Source of the DNA: Turritopsis dohrnii
Taxonomy: Eukaryota; Cnidaria; Hydrozoa; Anthoathecata; Oceaniidae
Assembly: GCA_027922465.2 (NCBI GenBank)
Contig: BQMF02000264.1
Coordinates: 186,001-250,000, forward strand
DNA length: 64,000 nt
Direction: 5' to 3'
Within the stretch, counting starts at the first letter, position 1. Every line of letters starts with the position of its first letter. A model generated the notes under the pieces. That model was not told where the DNA came from. It was given only the letters and a program-made list of their open reading frames with translations, and ran no database searches. Position numbers and translations under genes: made by a program. Shown piece by piece: positions 32,361-46,100 of the stretch.

Positions 32361-32422
32361 TGCCGGCAAGAGGAATTGATCCCTAACCTCTCTCGCGTGA
32401 TTCACTACACTACGGCGCCGGT
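32361..32422 (-). repeat. tRNA-derived SINE head
   Basis: The minus strand reads GGCGCCGTAGTGTAGTGA (A-box) and GGATCAATTCC (B-box). It is related to the copy at 14202-14272. Confidence 0.6.
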
Positions 32423-32504
32423 CATAACTATCTGTCTCATCTATCAACACTCATACTAAGAAAGTAAGAACTGTTCGTGTGAAATTAATTTTTTCTGGTG
32501 GATT

Positions 32505-32618
32505 CCCAGCCGGCACATTTGTTAAAAGATCTCTGCGAAGGAGTGCATTTCTATATAAATATGCACACAATTTCAATTAAAATTCTCTCTGTCACAGTGA
32601 CTTTTTGGCGGTTCGAAA
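32505..32618. repeat. CCCAGTGGG palindromic element, right end eroded
   Basis: It starts CCCAGCCGGCACATTTG and continues GCGAAGGAGTGCATTTCTAT to CACAGTGACTTTTTGGCG. The final bases are lost. Confidence 0.7.
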
Positions 32619-32737
32619 ATCAAAATACCTGAAATGTTTCGGCATTCTTACAAAAGGAAGTGATTATAATTCAACTATTTCACGAAACAGATAAATAAAT
32701 TTTATTTGTAATTTTCAACAAGAGAATGTCAAATCTA

Positions 32738-33334
32738 CCGGGTGGTGAGTCAAAAAAAAGTACCGGTGTGTCACAAAAAATATCTTTCGATTGAATAATT
32801 ACGAAAAGGGAATGAAACACATCACAATTAAATGTGTTAAACTTATTTTTCTTATTTGTTCCCAATAATTGAGTAAAGTCAATTGTTCAAACTTATTTCA
32901 ACATTTTCTTAAAACTTTATTCACTGAAACTTTCTACAAAGACTGTCTCGTGTAAAATATTGAAAAATGCTGCAAATTTCGTACAACAAAGAGCTTTGCA
33001 TCCAGTTTGCTAGGGTAAATATTACTAAAGAGTTGATTAGACAAATTGTGTTTTTTCTTTCAATCCCCACAGCCTTTTCATTAACATTATCGAATTTAAT
33101 CAAAGAATCTCGTAGGAATATTTTGTTCGGCTTTTTTGTCCATTTTTCAAAGATTTTTACAAGGACCGCTTCCAGTTTTTTTTATCTTTTTCTACTCAAG
33201 CAAATTAAAAAAGTGATACACCAAATTATAGGTAAAGGATTCCGCTATTCTGAAACAAAAATCACTATCTTTCATAATTATTCAATTGAAAGATTTTTGC
33301 TGGGAAACACCGGTACTTTTTTTTACTCACCCGG
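32738..33334. mobile_element. 597-bp TA-flanked inverted-repeat element
   Basis: Left end CCGGGTGGTGAGTCAAAAAA, right end the complement (TTTTTTTTACTCACCCGG), with TA on both sides. AAAGTACCGGTGT is also mirrored just inside. A mariner-like TA target is inferred. The open frame at 32967-33407 extends into the poly-A tract and is not convincing. Confidence 0.8.
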
Positions 33335-33354
33335 TATAATGATAAGTATGAAAC

Positions 33355-33355
<1 letters not shown>

Positions 33356-33399
<44 letters not shown>
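33356..33399. repeat. 44-base A run
   Basis: Homopolymer A just after the TA-flanked element. It could be a retroposon tail or simple slippage. Confidence 0.9.
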
Positions 33400-33403
<4 letters not shown>

Positions 33404-33483
33404 GTAAATACATTTAACATACACACCACATACAAATTTCTAGGAGAAGAACCATGTAGCAAAATGGAGCTAGAAATAAATCG

Positions 33484-33515
<32 letters not shown>
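33484..33515. repeat. (TTA)n microsatellite
   Basis: About ten TTA units. Confidence 0.95.
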
Positions 33516-33516
<1 letters not shown>

Positions 33517-34162
33517 TTAGGGTCAAAAGTTACTGTAACTGTGGTGATTTAGCTTAAAGACTAACGATGAATAAACTTTTACTTGTTTTTCTTCATGGAG
33601 ACAGATGACATGTCCTGTTTGACACGGCGTGTGAATGTGGTGAGGCGTTATGAAGTTAGCGTGTTATTAGTTTCGTAATCGCCCAGCCATGTGGAGCAAA
33701 CGTATCTCACACGTTTTGTATTTAAAGGCTTTCTTGCTAACCATATTTAGGAAAACATGAAAAAGAAGTATCGTGAAAATAAAAAGTAAGAAAGTAAAAA
33801 AAATCCTTTTATTATTGAGGTCAGGAAAATGCTACGTATCCACATAAACCTATTGCTGCTTACCTATTTCTGAAGTACTGACCTGATTGAATTTGAGCCA
33901 TAGTTCACACGTGTGGTCACGCAAGTGTGTGACTCGTTCAGGGAAATCGAGTTAAGCGAGGAACAAAATAAACAGTTCGCTCCAGACTTCCTCGACCACA
34001 AAACTTTGAGAAGAGAACAACCAGGCCAGCAACGCTCATGTTCTCGAATTATAAAACGGTTTTAAGATATTTATCTCTATAGTTTTGTTATTTAAAGAAA
34101 CACAGATGTCCTTCAACTTTTGCCAAAGTGTGAGGGGCTGCGTTTGATTAAAATTACCCTGA
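33516..34162. other. Upstream region and 5' UTR of TRIP12
   Basis: Non-repetitive sequence with no ORF of note; probably promoter and 5' untranslated region of the gene beginning at 34163. No motif is certain. Confidence 0.45.
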
Positions 34163-37100
34163 ATGGCTGATGATGTAAAAGACGACCGGATTGGGTCGAA
34201 TAACACTCAGTCGAAAAGAAAAACTAAAAGAATATCTACAAGGTAAGTAGCATTAATTGTACAAAGAAAATACATTACATAGCCTAAAATGCAAATCTGT
34301 TTTTGATCCTCAGATGTAACAAAAATATGATCTTTTTAAAGTAAAACATAATGCCATTTTGTGGATCTTCAATTAAGTAAAAAAGTTATATTATACAATT
34401 CACTGGGGCACTACTGATGTTGTTTTTTCTTTTATATTTTGTGTAGCATGACATTAGATAACTGTTTGCCTGGTAAAATATCTAGTAAGAGCCATGTCCT
34501 TGGTGTAAATAATGAGCACTGTATTTATTATGTTTTAAAAAAGTGAAAGTTCTCTTTTCTTGTTGAAAATGAAAAACCAATATTGAGTGGCTTTGTCAAT
34601 TTTCTTCATTTCAGACAACGTTCCTAATTCTAAACGTATGAAAATAAACAAACAATATGCGGTCATGAAAATATATTCACACTCACAAAAATTATTGAAT
34701 AATAGCTCAAACAATTCTATTTTTGTTTTATAGTGCAGGATGTGCATATACAGACTAGTTGGAATATGCTTTTAGAATTTTGAAAGGCTGTCTGCAATTA
34801 GAAAGATTGACAGTAGCAATCCAAAGGCTCCAGATTGAGCAGCTCATTTAAACCAGTATTTAAGCATACCAATAAGGCGGCAATCGCAAATATCTTCTGT
34901 TCAGGTCCTCCGACCGACTGTCTTCTTGAAGAAAATCTCCGACTTGTTGGTAAAATTGTCGGAAAAAATATTGATAACATAACATGTTGCAATAATCTAA
35001 AAAATACCGACCGAATCTCTGCCTCTCTCTTTCATCCGCCATTATGTTTTGCAGATTGAGACTAGTTTTCTGTACATTTTCAATCTGATGGTCATTACTT
35101 ACAACATCAAAGCATGCAATTGAAGAGCGATAGAGAACAAAGGCTAGTATAGAGCGGCCCGTGTTAAAGTTTCGATATTTTTTGACTCCCACCGACCGAC
35201 CGACCAATTAATTAAGGTTGTTTTTGACTCGAACAGAAGATATTTGCGATTACCGCCTAATTATTGTCTTTTGTCCTGCTATTTTTACATAATGATTTTG
35301 TGCAAATTCCAGATATACCATTCCTCCTTGAGATATCTTGATTTACCAGCTCACTTTTTTTACAAACGAAAGGGTATAAAACAGAATACTTTCAATAAAT
35401 TTTCTTGTGGATTGAAAGTCATTGTAATGGCCATTTAACATTTTGGAAAAGGTCAATTCATGAAATATTACAAAATGTGCAATTCATGAAATTAAATGTT
35501 CGCAAAAAATTACTAATTTGGTAACTATCGAAAATAAGTAAATAGATGTATTGGAAATCATAGAAAAATTATCTATCCTTCCCTACCAGAGTTTGCTGGT
35601 TTTAAGCATATGTATTTTTCCCTACACAGCAACTTTCGTTGTTGCAGGGCAATTTGTTTTATCGGAGAACAAAAGAAAAGACTATTGCACTAATTTGCAT
35701 ATAGATTTTACTGCCTATCTAGGGGCACCATTTCTTTAAGGGTTTCTTATATATACTAAATCAAAGAAGTTTTCAGAACCAAATTTCAGAACCACTTCTT
35801 TCTCACATTTCACTTGGAACATTGAGTAACATTTCTTACAAAAATCTCTAGTACTCAATCATGCTAATCCGAATCATATTATGATCAGTGGAAATTAAGT
35901 TGTACTATGGTCATTCTCCATGTTCTATTGTTAGGAGTAAACACTTGAAAGTTTCATTGATTCAGTTCTGTTTTGTGCAAGGACCATGGATTTCTATGAT
36001 TTTAATACATCTTTCATTTTCTCAGAATCTCACACAACATTATAATATTCCCATGATATTCATGATCAGATGTTTTCATAAAATTCAAAAGGACAAAGAA
36101 TGTAAAAGAAAATAATACTATATAAGAATACTATATCTCACCTTTGAAATACCCAAAGAGTTTTGACTTGATTGGAAGGGCTGGTGAAAACATATACCTC
36201 TCTCTCTCTCCCAAATTCTCCATTGTATCGAATTTCCTCTACCCTGTGCATTGCTACTGTATGAAAAGTGATGCAATCTTGTAATGAATGTATTGGGACT
36301 ATCTGTCTATCACTAATCACTGCACTAATTCCGTCAATCAAAGGTTTTTATGATATATGATGTTATATGGATTGTTATACCAGGAAATTTAATGATTATT
36401 CTTGAAAAATAATATTTTCAAACTTATATTTTTATAGTTACTGTTTCATTTTCTGTTTTTCTTTTTAGAATATCAACTAGAAGTAAATCAGCCATAGAAC
36501 TACGTGAATCTGTAAGACTCCATAACAGGTATGGTAACCTTGCATCAGTGAATAAGTGAATAAGAATAAGAACACAACTAGTCCTATAGCGATGAGAAAT
36601 CAGATCTTTAGTATGCTTAGGATGTCTCAATTTGGAGACCTTAGTTCTTAATCCTAAATTACATCTGGAACCTCAAAATGAAAACTTCTTATTTAGGCCC
36701 TGTAACTTGTGCATTCATTCCTGTTTTAGCGAAAGTGCAGCAACAACGAGTACAACAACATTTGTAAAAAGGAAGAGAGTAGTGAAACAGTCTCAATCAG
36801 CTGGCTCTGTTGTTGACGAAAAGGCAAGGAGTACCAATATCACTAAAGAAAAGAAATCTGAAACAACAACAGACAGCAATCGAGTGGATTGTTCTACCAG
36901 CAAGTCCCACAGCAGATCAAAAAGAAATATCCAACTTAACCAAAGTTTGGTGGAGAAAAAAGAAACATTAGAAGCTCCAACCAACGTTGTGGCAAGTAAG
37001 AAAAAAGGGAATTCTGATACGATACAACAACAAAAACAAAGAACCCAGCGCAGTGCTAGTGATACTAAGCTTTTAAGCTCACCAAAACGCCCTGCAAAGA

Positions 37101-40100
37101 GAACTAAAAGTGAAGAAAACAGTCGCAAAAGGAAAGCCAAAGAAAAGCCCATATTTTCTCCGAAACGACTTCGTAGCTCTTCTAAATCAAGTACAACAAT
37201 ACAAAGTAGTACAACAACTGCCAAAACGGGTACCCGAGCTTCTCGAACACGGAGTCCCCCTACTGCTGGGGATACCAATAACAGTACAGACAACCTGGGT
37301 TCTTGTGCTAGTAGCAGGTGATAGTTTTCTTTTCCCTGTTTCACGAATAGTGAACCTTATGTTTTTTTTAGTTCATCATTAGTTTTAACATGTAAAAATT
37401 GCTGTCATGTTTACATTTTCTTTTTATTTCTCTTTTTTCTATTTTGATCTCCTTTCGTTTTCCTTCAATAAAAACCTGATTACAGATCATTATAAAACGC
37501 ATTTGTTATTAAGTCTGTCATTTATTTTAAATGTCTATTGTTTAATCAATTTTTATAATTGGCTTACTTAGATAGATGAATTCGGTAGAAAAAATATGGT
37601 GGATTTTGATATTTTTAAAATCCCAGTGTCTTTTCATGTGAAATAATGAAACAATTACTATGTATTGGCTGCTTTAAAGGCATAATTTTTTCTAATAATA
37701 TTCAAATTCATTTTTTCTCAATAAATTAAGTTTCTTTTTGGATGAAATTGAAAGCAGAAAATGCTAAGGTATGGTTCCCATGTTTAAAGTGATTTTCAGA
37801 AACTTGGTAATGCTTACATTTTATTTTACGATGGTTGTTTCAAATATTTTTATATAGTGTTGAGTATTAGGATGTTTAGTTTGTGTTGTGTTGTGTTGTT
37901 TGTTCTTAAAAATCTGAAATGCTCTCTAGATTTTAATACAGCACATTCAACGTCTATTTTTTTTTAAAAGTAATATTCATTTGTTACCTTGGTAACATTT
38001 TCCCTTATTATTTTGTAAATACAATTTTTATCACTTAGCAAAAAATTTGATTAAAACTTGTTTACCACTTGTTGTGGTGGGTAATTGCCAACATGGTGTT
38101 AAAGAGGATCACTGTCTTATATCTGTTGAGTTAAATCAACTTAATGTTTAAGATCTCAAACCACAGACAATTAAGTGGTATTATAATTTGAATCAAGTTT
38201 CTCAATTCTCGTTATTAAAAGTCATAAGGATTACAATCTTTTATATCAACTTTTTCCTGTGGACTGTTATTCTGTATTTTGTCAACAAATGTCTGTTTTC
38301 TGTCTGTTGAAATTTAGCAATATCAAGTTGTTGTTTGAAAAATCGCTATCCATATTTCAAAGCAAAAATTTCCAAACATAAAAGTGTTTTGACACTTAAT
38401 ACTGAGTGTAATGTTATTTTCTTTTTAACAGCAGAATCATAATCTCCTATTAGCAGATCAAAGTCTGATTTGCTTTCTAATTGTATTCTAGGTTATTGAA
38501 TAAGTGCTTTATAAAGATACTTTGACAGAAAAAGATGAATTTAAAAACCAAAATAACTTATGTTTGCTATATAAAGTTTCTGACTTGCGTCATTATATTT
38601 TACTTAATCAATTTTTTTTTCTCTCTTTAATTCTATTTTGAGTGAGATTATTCTTATGTTCATAGAAGGCACAGAAGAACAAGGGCTCGTCCTGATCCGC
38701 CAGAAATGGAAAATGAAGGGTAAAAAGTTCTGCTGCTTGTTAAAACATTGTGATATTATCCTGTCAATATTTATGAAAGTGGCTGCATGATATATGGTTT
38801 TTCTTTCAGTACCGCCGGCTCAAACGATCAAAGTGCAGTAAATAATGAAGGTGAATTGCATGTTTTTATATAAAAAATTATATAAAAGAATCTGAAAAAA
38901 GTTCAAAAGAAGCACTTCTTATATGGGTTTCATTTCTATAATATAATTAACTGTTACCCCATAAAAAAATTAAATTTGGACATTTTTTATTTGACGTCAT
39001 TGATGACGTACATTATTTTGGTCCCTTTTTGGCCTAACATCTAGTGAACTAGGTATTTTCAGATATGGTTCTTACATGTTTTTGATCTTTCAATGCTCTT
39101 TCAATGAAATAAAATGTTTTGATTTTAAGAAAATTGTTTTTTGTTTTGTTACTGGAATAAGGTGGCCAAAAATAGAATTGTTGGTAGTGTTTCTTAAATT
39201 GAGCACAATATATCAATTTTCAGGCTTTTTCGTAATATAATTGTTCCCCAGAAAATCTCCACCAGATCTGGCCATTTTTAATTTTGAATACTGTCATGGA
39301 CAATCTCGTTTTTGACATCTTTTTACCCAATATCTAGACAAATAGACAATTTCAGATATGGATTCCAATACTTTTTTTTATCTATTTTTTATGCTTTTTC
39401 AAATGGTACAAAAATATTTTATTTTTCACGTTAAGTCTTAAGCCCACTACGACCAACTTAAAAAGGTTTCAGGTGAAAAAATTGAAACTTGATCATCCAA
39501 GGGCAAAACATCATAAAATAATTTAGCACACAGGTCCCCTTCTGACCTAGTCTAGTTTCTGTATTGACATGAACTATTAAACATTATTATTTAAACACAT
39601 CTTCTCTTTTCCCATGCAATTTCATTGACGATTATTCTTCACTATGAATCTTTGTTTATGCAGGTTCACCTTCATTTAATGCAGAGACACAGTCATTAGG
39701 GGCAGTGGCTCCACTTTTAGCCAGTGGTGCTTCATCCTGTGAGAATCCCTTCTTCATACTTTTTATTGATTATATTTTTTGTTATTACTTTAGTTATATA
39801 TGAAGAGATGATTTACTTTTTCAGCAAGCCAGGATGGTGAAATAGGATTTGGGCTGGAAGAAAGCGACATATCACGGCTGCAAGGTAGTTTCTACTTCAA
39901 GGATATGGGTTTTATTGTTCTGACTAATGAAGATTACTTCCCGACCCGTAAAGTAATTAGTATGCGGATTGTTGGTTATGATTTCAGTTATCCAACCAAA
40001 AGAACAAAACATTTCTTGTCTTCCTTCTTTTGCTTTCCACACTCCATTGTTCAAAAAAATTAAAACGCTTAAGCAATGAATTTCCCTTACTTCTTGTACT

Positions 40101-43100
40101 TGTCCCTTTCAAAGTTCTTTCGTTTTACACGATTGTTTTGTGAGTTCATCAAATTGAAACTGGCTTTAAAGTGGACATTATGACAACACACTTCTATGTA
40201 GGATCAGCTGTAGTTTTTGTAGTATTTCAGCTTATGGCAGCTTATTGAAAATACCTAAATGCAAGGAAGATGGGCGTACAAATATAGAAAGACAGTTGAC
40301 AATAATTGTTTGTTTCTTGGCCCTGTTTTCACTAAAAAAAGTTTCGGTTGTTCATAACTATTTTGAAGTTGATAACATGAGAGATATGTTTTGTTATGCT
40401 CGAAAGAAAAGAAGTTTAAAAACTGTTGCAGTGTCAAAAACATGGTCAAAAATGGTTGGAGAAGCCATAGAGATTCAGCAGTGTCCCTATAGTAAAGTGT
40501 TAATTGTAATTTCTGTATTGTCTCCTTGTGCATCGTTTTTCACAAGACATGATCAAGGATAATTATTGTGCTACAAACAAAATAATGTCGACAATTTCAT
40601 CCTATGTTTTCCAGTGGGATTTTCTAGTTGTCTTTTAAATGTTCTATCTATTGGATCTCGTCTGGAGATCAGTATGGATTAAGATACAGCCTTAGTTTAT
40701 TCTGCCCTTATAAATAATTGATTTTCCTACAAGACTTTTGTTATATCAAATGTAGCAGCTTTCAATGAAAATGCTTTTTATGTTTGGTTACCAGAACCTT
40801 TAGTAACTTATGAGAAAGTAAGCAGATTTCACAACAACAAAAACTTGTTGAATTTTTTTTTTTTTTTTCTTTAATGTTGCTTTAAAGTCAATCTCTCTCT
40901 CTCTTTCATCTTTTCTATTGTGTTAATTTACGAAATCTTTTTGTTGTTTAGCTTTGCTAGAGGCAAGAGGGCTTCCTGCTCACCTTTTTGGCAGCTTGGG
41001 ACCCAGAATGCACTTGTTGCTTCACAAAACCTTCAATAGTGGCGCAGGTTGTTGATATTCTTGATTAAAGATTATGGGAGTTGTGTGATGTTCCTCTTCT
41101 TCTATGAGTTTGACATTTTTGTTTTTTAGGTACAAAAGCACAACAACTCATAACCTCAATGCAAAGCGACAATGAAGGAACACAATTGCAAGGAGTAATG
41201 GAAATGTGTCAGGTATGAGAACTAACAAAGGACAATATTTTCTGCCGCAGAGAATTTTAAGAATTTTGTCTGTTGAAAGTTTTTGCTAAAATGCAAAATG
41301 GTAGATGTGAGCTGTGAGAGAAACTATTTCTCTTTTTGTGCGAGACCTCAGTGTGAAGCCATTGCATCGAACATTTTGACCCCAACAGAATCCAAACCCC
41401 TTTTTAGCCTGATTAAAACTCTAGCAACGTTATTGTGGAGATCGGAGTTATTGGAAACTATGAAGAGGCTATTTCTATTTCGACATTGAGAAAACTTGGG
41501 GTTTTTTTCTCTCTAAATTGCACATAAAAACCTTTTTTATTTTTGTGCCAAACACTTAGTGTTCTCCACATAAAAGAATAAAAACAATTTTTGAAATCAT
41601 CAGACAAAATTTCAGCAATTTTGTCTCAAAAATGGTGAAAAGTTTGTCCTAATGAATATCTTTTTGGACTGGTAAAAATATTGTTCTATTATTTGGTATT
41701 CTTACAAATGTGTTTCTAAAAAAGAAGATGTTCAGATAAAAGAGCATTTCTACAAATTTTCGAAATATAAGCGTAACGCTGCGAGAGAATTGCTGTGACA
41801 GTCTATTGGCAAATACCTGAAAAACAAACAAAAACAATATATTTTTCTTTTTTTTTGAGTTCTGAAACATGACATCTATAATGTTGTTTGATAACTTAAG
41901 ACTCTATTTCACATGAAAATTTTTGCTTTTAATCAAATGTTTAGATGATCCATCTTTCGTTATTCTTTTGTTATTTTGTCTGATTTAGTTACTTGTCATG
42001 GGCAATGAAGAAACGTTAGGGGGCTTTCCTGTTAAGCAAGTTGTTCCAGTTTTGGTAAGGAAATCTTCTTGAACTATTCGTTTCAGTTATGTATGCAGCA
42101 CAAATAAAATGTAATGTTATGACTGCAAACCCTTCTATATATTAATAGCCAATTCTCCGTTTGTCTGTCTGTCTGCAAAATGGTAGATAAGTTGTAGAGT
42201 GATTATTTTATTTTATTTTGTGCGACATCAGTGTGAAACCACTGTATTGAGACCCAAGTAGAACGTGACGTTTAGGGAAAATTATCTCGTAACCAATGGG
42301 GATAACTGACATTTTTTGGGGTCCGCGATACAGGCGATAGGGTGACGAAAAATTTGGGTCTAATTTTTAAGGGAACAGGTCTGTGACTTCATCAAAATTT
42401 TTGATCAACGACATCTCCGTAACAGTTAGTCGTAACCTAAGGATCCCATACATTTTTTTAATCAGCTTTTCACGCTCTACAACATGGGTACACTTTCAGT
42501 CGCCAATTCCTTAATTTTATTTTTCGTGAAGTCAACGCAGGCTGAACATCGGCGGCAAGCGCCGCCACCTTGGCGGCTAGTCTCTTCTGTTTTGTAATGG
42601 GTTCTATTGCCTGGTTTAAGTTTGTGGATTTTTTTATTCTTTATTCATTTTTCTTTTAGATAACTTTGTTGAAGATTGAACACAATTTTGATATAGTAAG
42701 TCTGTAAATTCAGATCTTTTATCCTGGTTCTTTCTTTGTTATTTTCAGTATTTTGCTGAAGCAGCCGTCTGTCTGGAAATGAAGTTTTATGTAACTAAAG
42801 TATTCTGAACATTTTCTATTGAATTTTGCAATTTTTTGTGGTTTTCTTAGAAAAACCAATATGCAATAAGTAAAAACAACCAATGTATTCTGATATATAT
42901 GTCTTGAGCAAATCACTGTATAATGAAGCATTGTGGATAGCCATTTCAAGGCTACATCCCAATTAAAAGTTCATTAGATCAACTGACTTGTTTTGATATA
43001 AATCCAAAAATTCCTATTAAATTTGCAACGAAGAACTTTGATGTCATGTTGTTTTTGTTAACTTTGTTTTTTTTTGTTTTGATTTTTTTTGAGTAGATGA

Positions 43101-46100
43101 ATCATGCCTGTCGTGCTTTAACCTATCTCATGGAAGCGTTACCAAGATCTTCAGTGGTGGTCATAGATGCAGTGCCAACCCTTCTCGAGAAGGTAGGTGT
43201 CCTTATAACGTGAATGATATATCTGATGAACTAGAAATGGACATTGTGTAATGTTTTCCTATCTAACTTTCTTTTCAGCTTCAAACTATACAATGCATGG
43301 ACGTGGCCGAGCAATCATTAACTGCCCTAGAAATGTTATCAAAGCGTCATGGAAAGAATATCTTACAAGCAGTATTATACCTTTTTAAACTTTACTTGTT
43401 TGCAGTGCTTTAAAGTAATAATGGTATATTGTATTTTGTTGACTTTTCGTTCTTATAGGGAGGCTTAGGAGCTTGTTTGCTTTTCCTGGATTTTTTTTCC
43501 ATTGTTGCTCAGGTATGTAGGTTGCATTTAAATCTCCGTTGCCATGGATATTCTGTAGGGCAAAATAATTATGGCTTCACATGCTGATTGTTTTAAAGCA
43601 ATTTTTGTTTCATTAGTTCATGGTGCTTTAGAAACTCTATTCAATTCATTTATCAATTTTTTTTTTCTTTAAGGAATAGAAATGTTATTAGGTGGTGTTT
43701 GACTGAAAATTTGTTATTGTCTATTTAATGACTTTGTAGCATTCTGTATTTAATTATTTTATAGCGTTCTGCATTGGCAATTGCAGCAAACTGCTGTCAC
43801 TCAGTAACATCGGAAGAGTTCCATTTTGTAAAAGACTCCATTCAGATCTTATCAAGTAGACTGACAAACCAAGATAAAAAATCTTTGGAAAGCGTCTGTT
43901 CGGCGTTTGCAAGAGTTGTTGACAATATCCAAAAAAACCAAACTCTACTCGAAAGTTTATGCGAACATGGTTTGCTTGCTAACCTGAAGCAATTGGTCAG
44001 TACTCTGTCTTTTTTTCTACTATAATCCAAAAAATTATATGAACATTCCTACCACCTGTTTCATTTACCTTTTCTGTGATTTTTGTACAGTTAATGGTGA
44101 CCCCTCCGATTATAAGTAGCAACACGTTTGTGATGGTTGTTCGAATGCTTGCGGTGATGTGTGCCAACTGCCCGTCAATTGCTGTTGAACTTGTCAAGCT
44201 AGGTTATTGCTTTTTATTTTTATGGTCAATTGTTATCAACAACCTTGTCTTTTATGTGAAACACTGTTTTGTAAGTACATGTTCTTTATTAAAAATTTGT
44301 TTCTTGAACTGGTTCATAGATATCTCAGAAACAGTACGTTATCTTCTTATTGGGACTAACAGTGTACCCTCTGACGATATTGTGGAGCTGGTGCCAAGAA
44401 GTCCACAGGAACTTTATGAGATTACATGCTTAATATGTGAACTACTGCCGACTTTGCCACAAACTGGTGTATTCACTGTTGATAAATATTTAAGTAAAGG
44501 CTCCGGTCATTCCCTTACATTGGGCACGTGGCAGTGGCGAGATGACCGGAACACATGGCATACGTATTTGTGGGTTGACAACCGGATCATAGAGGCTGCA
44601 TACCAGTGCGGTGAAGACGAGATAAATTTATCAACCCTTGGAAGAAATTATATCATTGACTTCACCACCATGCAACAGGTAAGTAGAGTAGAGAAGATAA
44701 TTTTTCTGTCACTATTTCTTTGATATTTTTCAAAAAGTCAGTGAAATGATATTAACATTCATGTGCAAAATTGTTAAAATCTTTGATTTTATTTGAATGT
44801 TTGACTTGCAACTTTGTTTGTTTTTTTTCAAACACTGTTTTTGTACGTTTATTTAATAGATAAATGAAGATACTGGTACCATTCGATCAATACAGAGAAA
44901 ATCTGGAAGTGGGCAGCAAGCCCCTGTGGTTTCAACGAAGTCAAAAGACGAATCAACAGATGAACGGACCGTTATTTTTGGGGATCAATCAGAATTCGGA
45001 AAAACTATTGTTCAATCTCTCATAGCTGTAGTATATGATGTTTATTACTCTTCCGTTGGTGCAGCTATACGGCACAAATGTTTAGCTGCAATTTTGAAAA
45101 TGTTATACCATTCTCCAGATACTTTACTAAAAGACGTTCTTTCAAAAATTCCAATATCTAGTTACATAGCTGGTATGTTGTCTTCCAGTGACTTACGTAT
45201 TACCTGTTCCGCACTTCAAAAAGCTGATATACTTATGTCGAAACTTTCCGAGACATTTCATGTCTTTTTCTGCCGCGAAGGTGTTATGCATAAAATAAAA
45301 GGACTTTCAGAAGGTCAACTGCCCAGTACACCATCTAACTCTCCTACCAAAAACTCTTTCATGCTTGAAGAAGATAAACATTCTGAGGCTGTGGGTTGCT
45401 CTCCTACCCAAAGGCATAGTGCTTCTGACTTACCTAAAGTTTCTGATGATGCTGGTTCAACGAAGGGAAGTACTGCTGACGTTTCCTCTGTTACGTCAAC
45501 CTCAAGGTAAGTGATATTTTTTCACATGAATGCAATTAGTCAAATTTCGTCCCTATCTGAAAACATAATTTTGTTTTCAAGACTTGCAGCTTTGAAAAGT
45601 AAGAAGAGGAGTTTGAAGAAGTTTGGTCGCCAACGCTCGTCAAAAGCTTCGTTGAACGAAGATTCCTCATCTATTGGAAATTCCAAGAAGCTTCTTGATA
45701 GTGCTATGAGGCCTAAATCTGCTACATTCTCTTCCTCCTCACTGTCAAGCTCATCCGCTGCGCCTTCCAAAGGATCCTTTTTTTCCAATTTCGCTCCAAG
45801 ATGGGGTCGATCACAATCTTATCATAACACTACTTCGTCAACCAGTGCAGACAGTTCTAATGACAAATCATTTAAGGTATGCATATTGTTAGTTAACACT
45901 ATTTTTGTTTGTAACTGAAGCATATCACAAACTGTTTGCCTTTGCAGGAACAGTATTTAAAAGAACAGGAACAAAACCGTGAGAAGGTTAAAGTGTGGAT
46001 ACATAAAACAGGTTTAACATCTTTTTTTTACCTCAATGTTTACCTGTAATTTTTTTCAAACACACAGTCGTTTCACCTTTTTTTTTAATCAGTGAAACTT

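Larger units (their letters stand above)
32017..32492. repeat. Direct repeat pair of about 90 bp (32017-32108 and 32399-32492)
   Basis: Both copies read TTCACTACACTACGGCGC(T/C) through GGTCATAACT(G/A)TCTGTCTC to AGTAAGAACTGTTCGT(A/G)TG. They contain the start of the tRNA-like SINE in reverse orientation, so they are two SINE copies, the first truncated. Confidence 0.8.

Noticed and set aside
32967..33407. 146-codon open frame with a polylysine end
   Set aside because: It lies inside a non-autonomous TA-flanked element and its tail is the 44-base A run.
36793..37344. 183-codon minus-strand frame
   Set aside because: It is the exact antisense of the Ser/Lys-rich TRIP12 exon 36730-37317.
40245..40562. 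Overlapping open frames on both strands in a TRIP12 intron
   Set aside because: Both fall entirely inside an intron, with no splice signals linking them to the gene and no domain.
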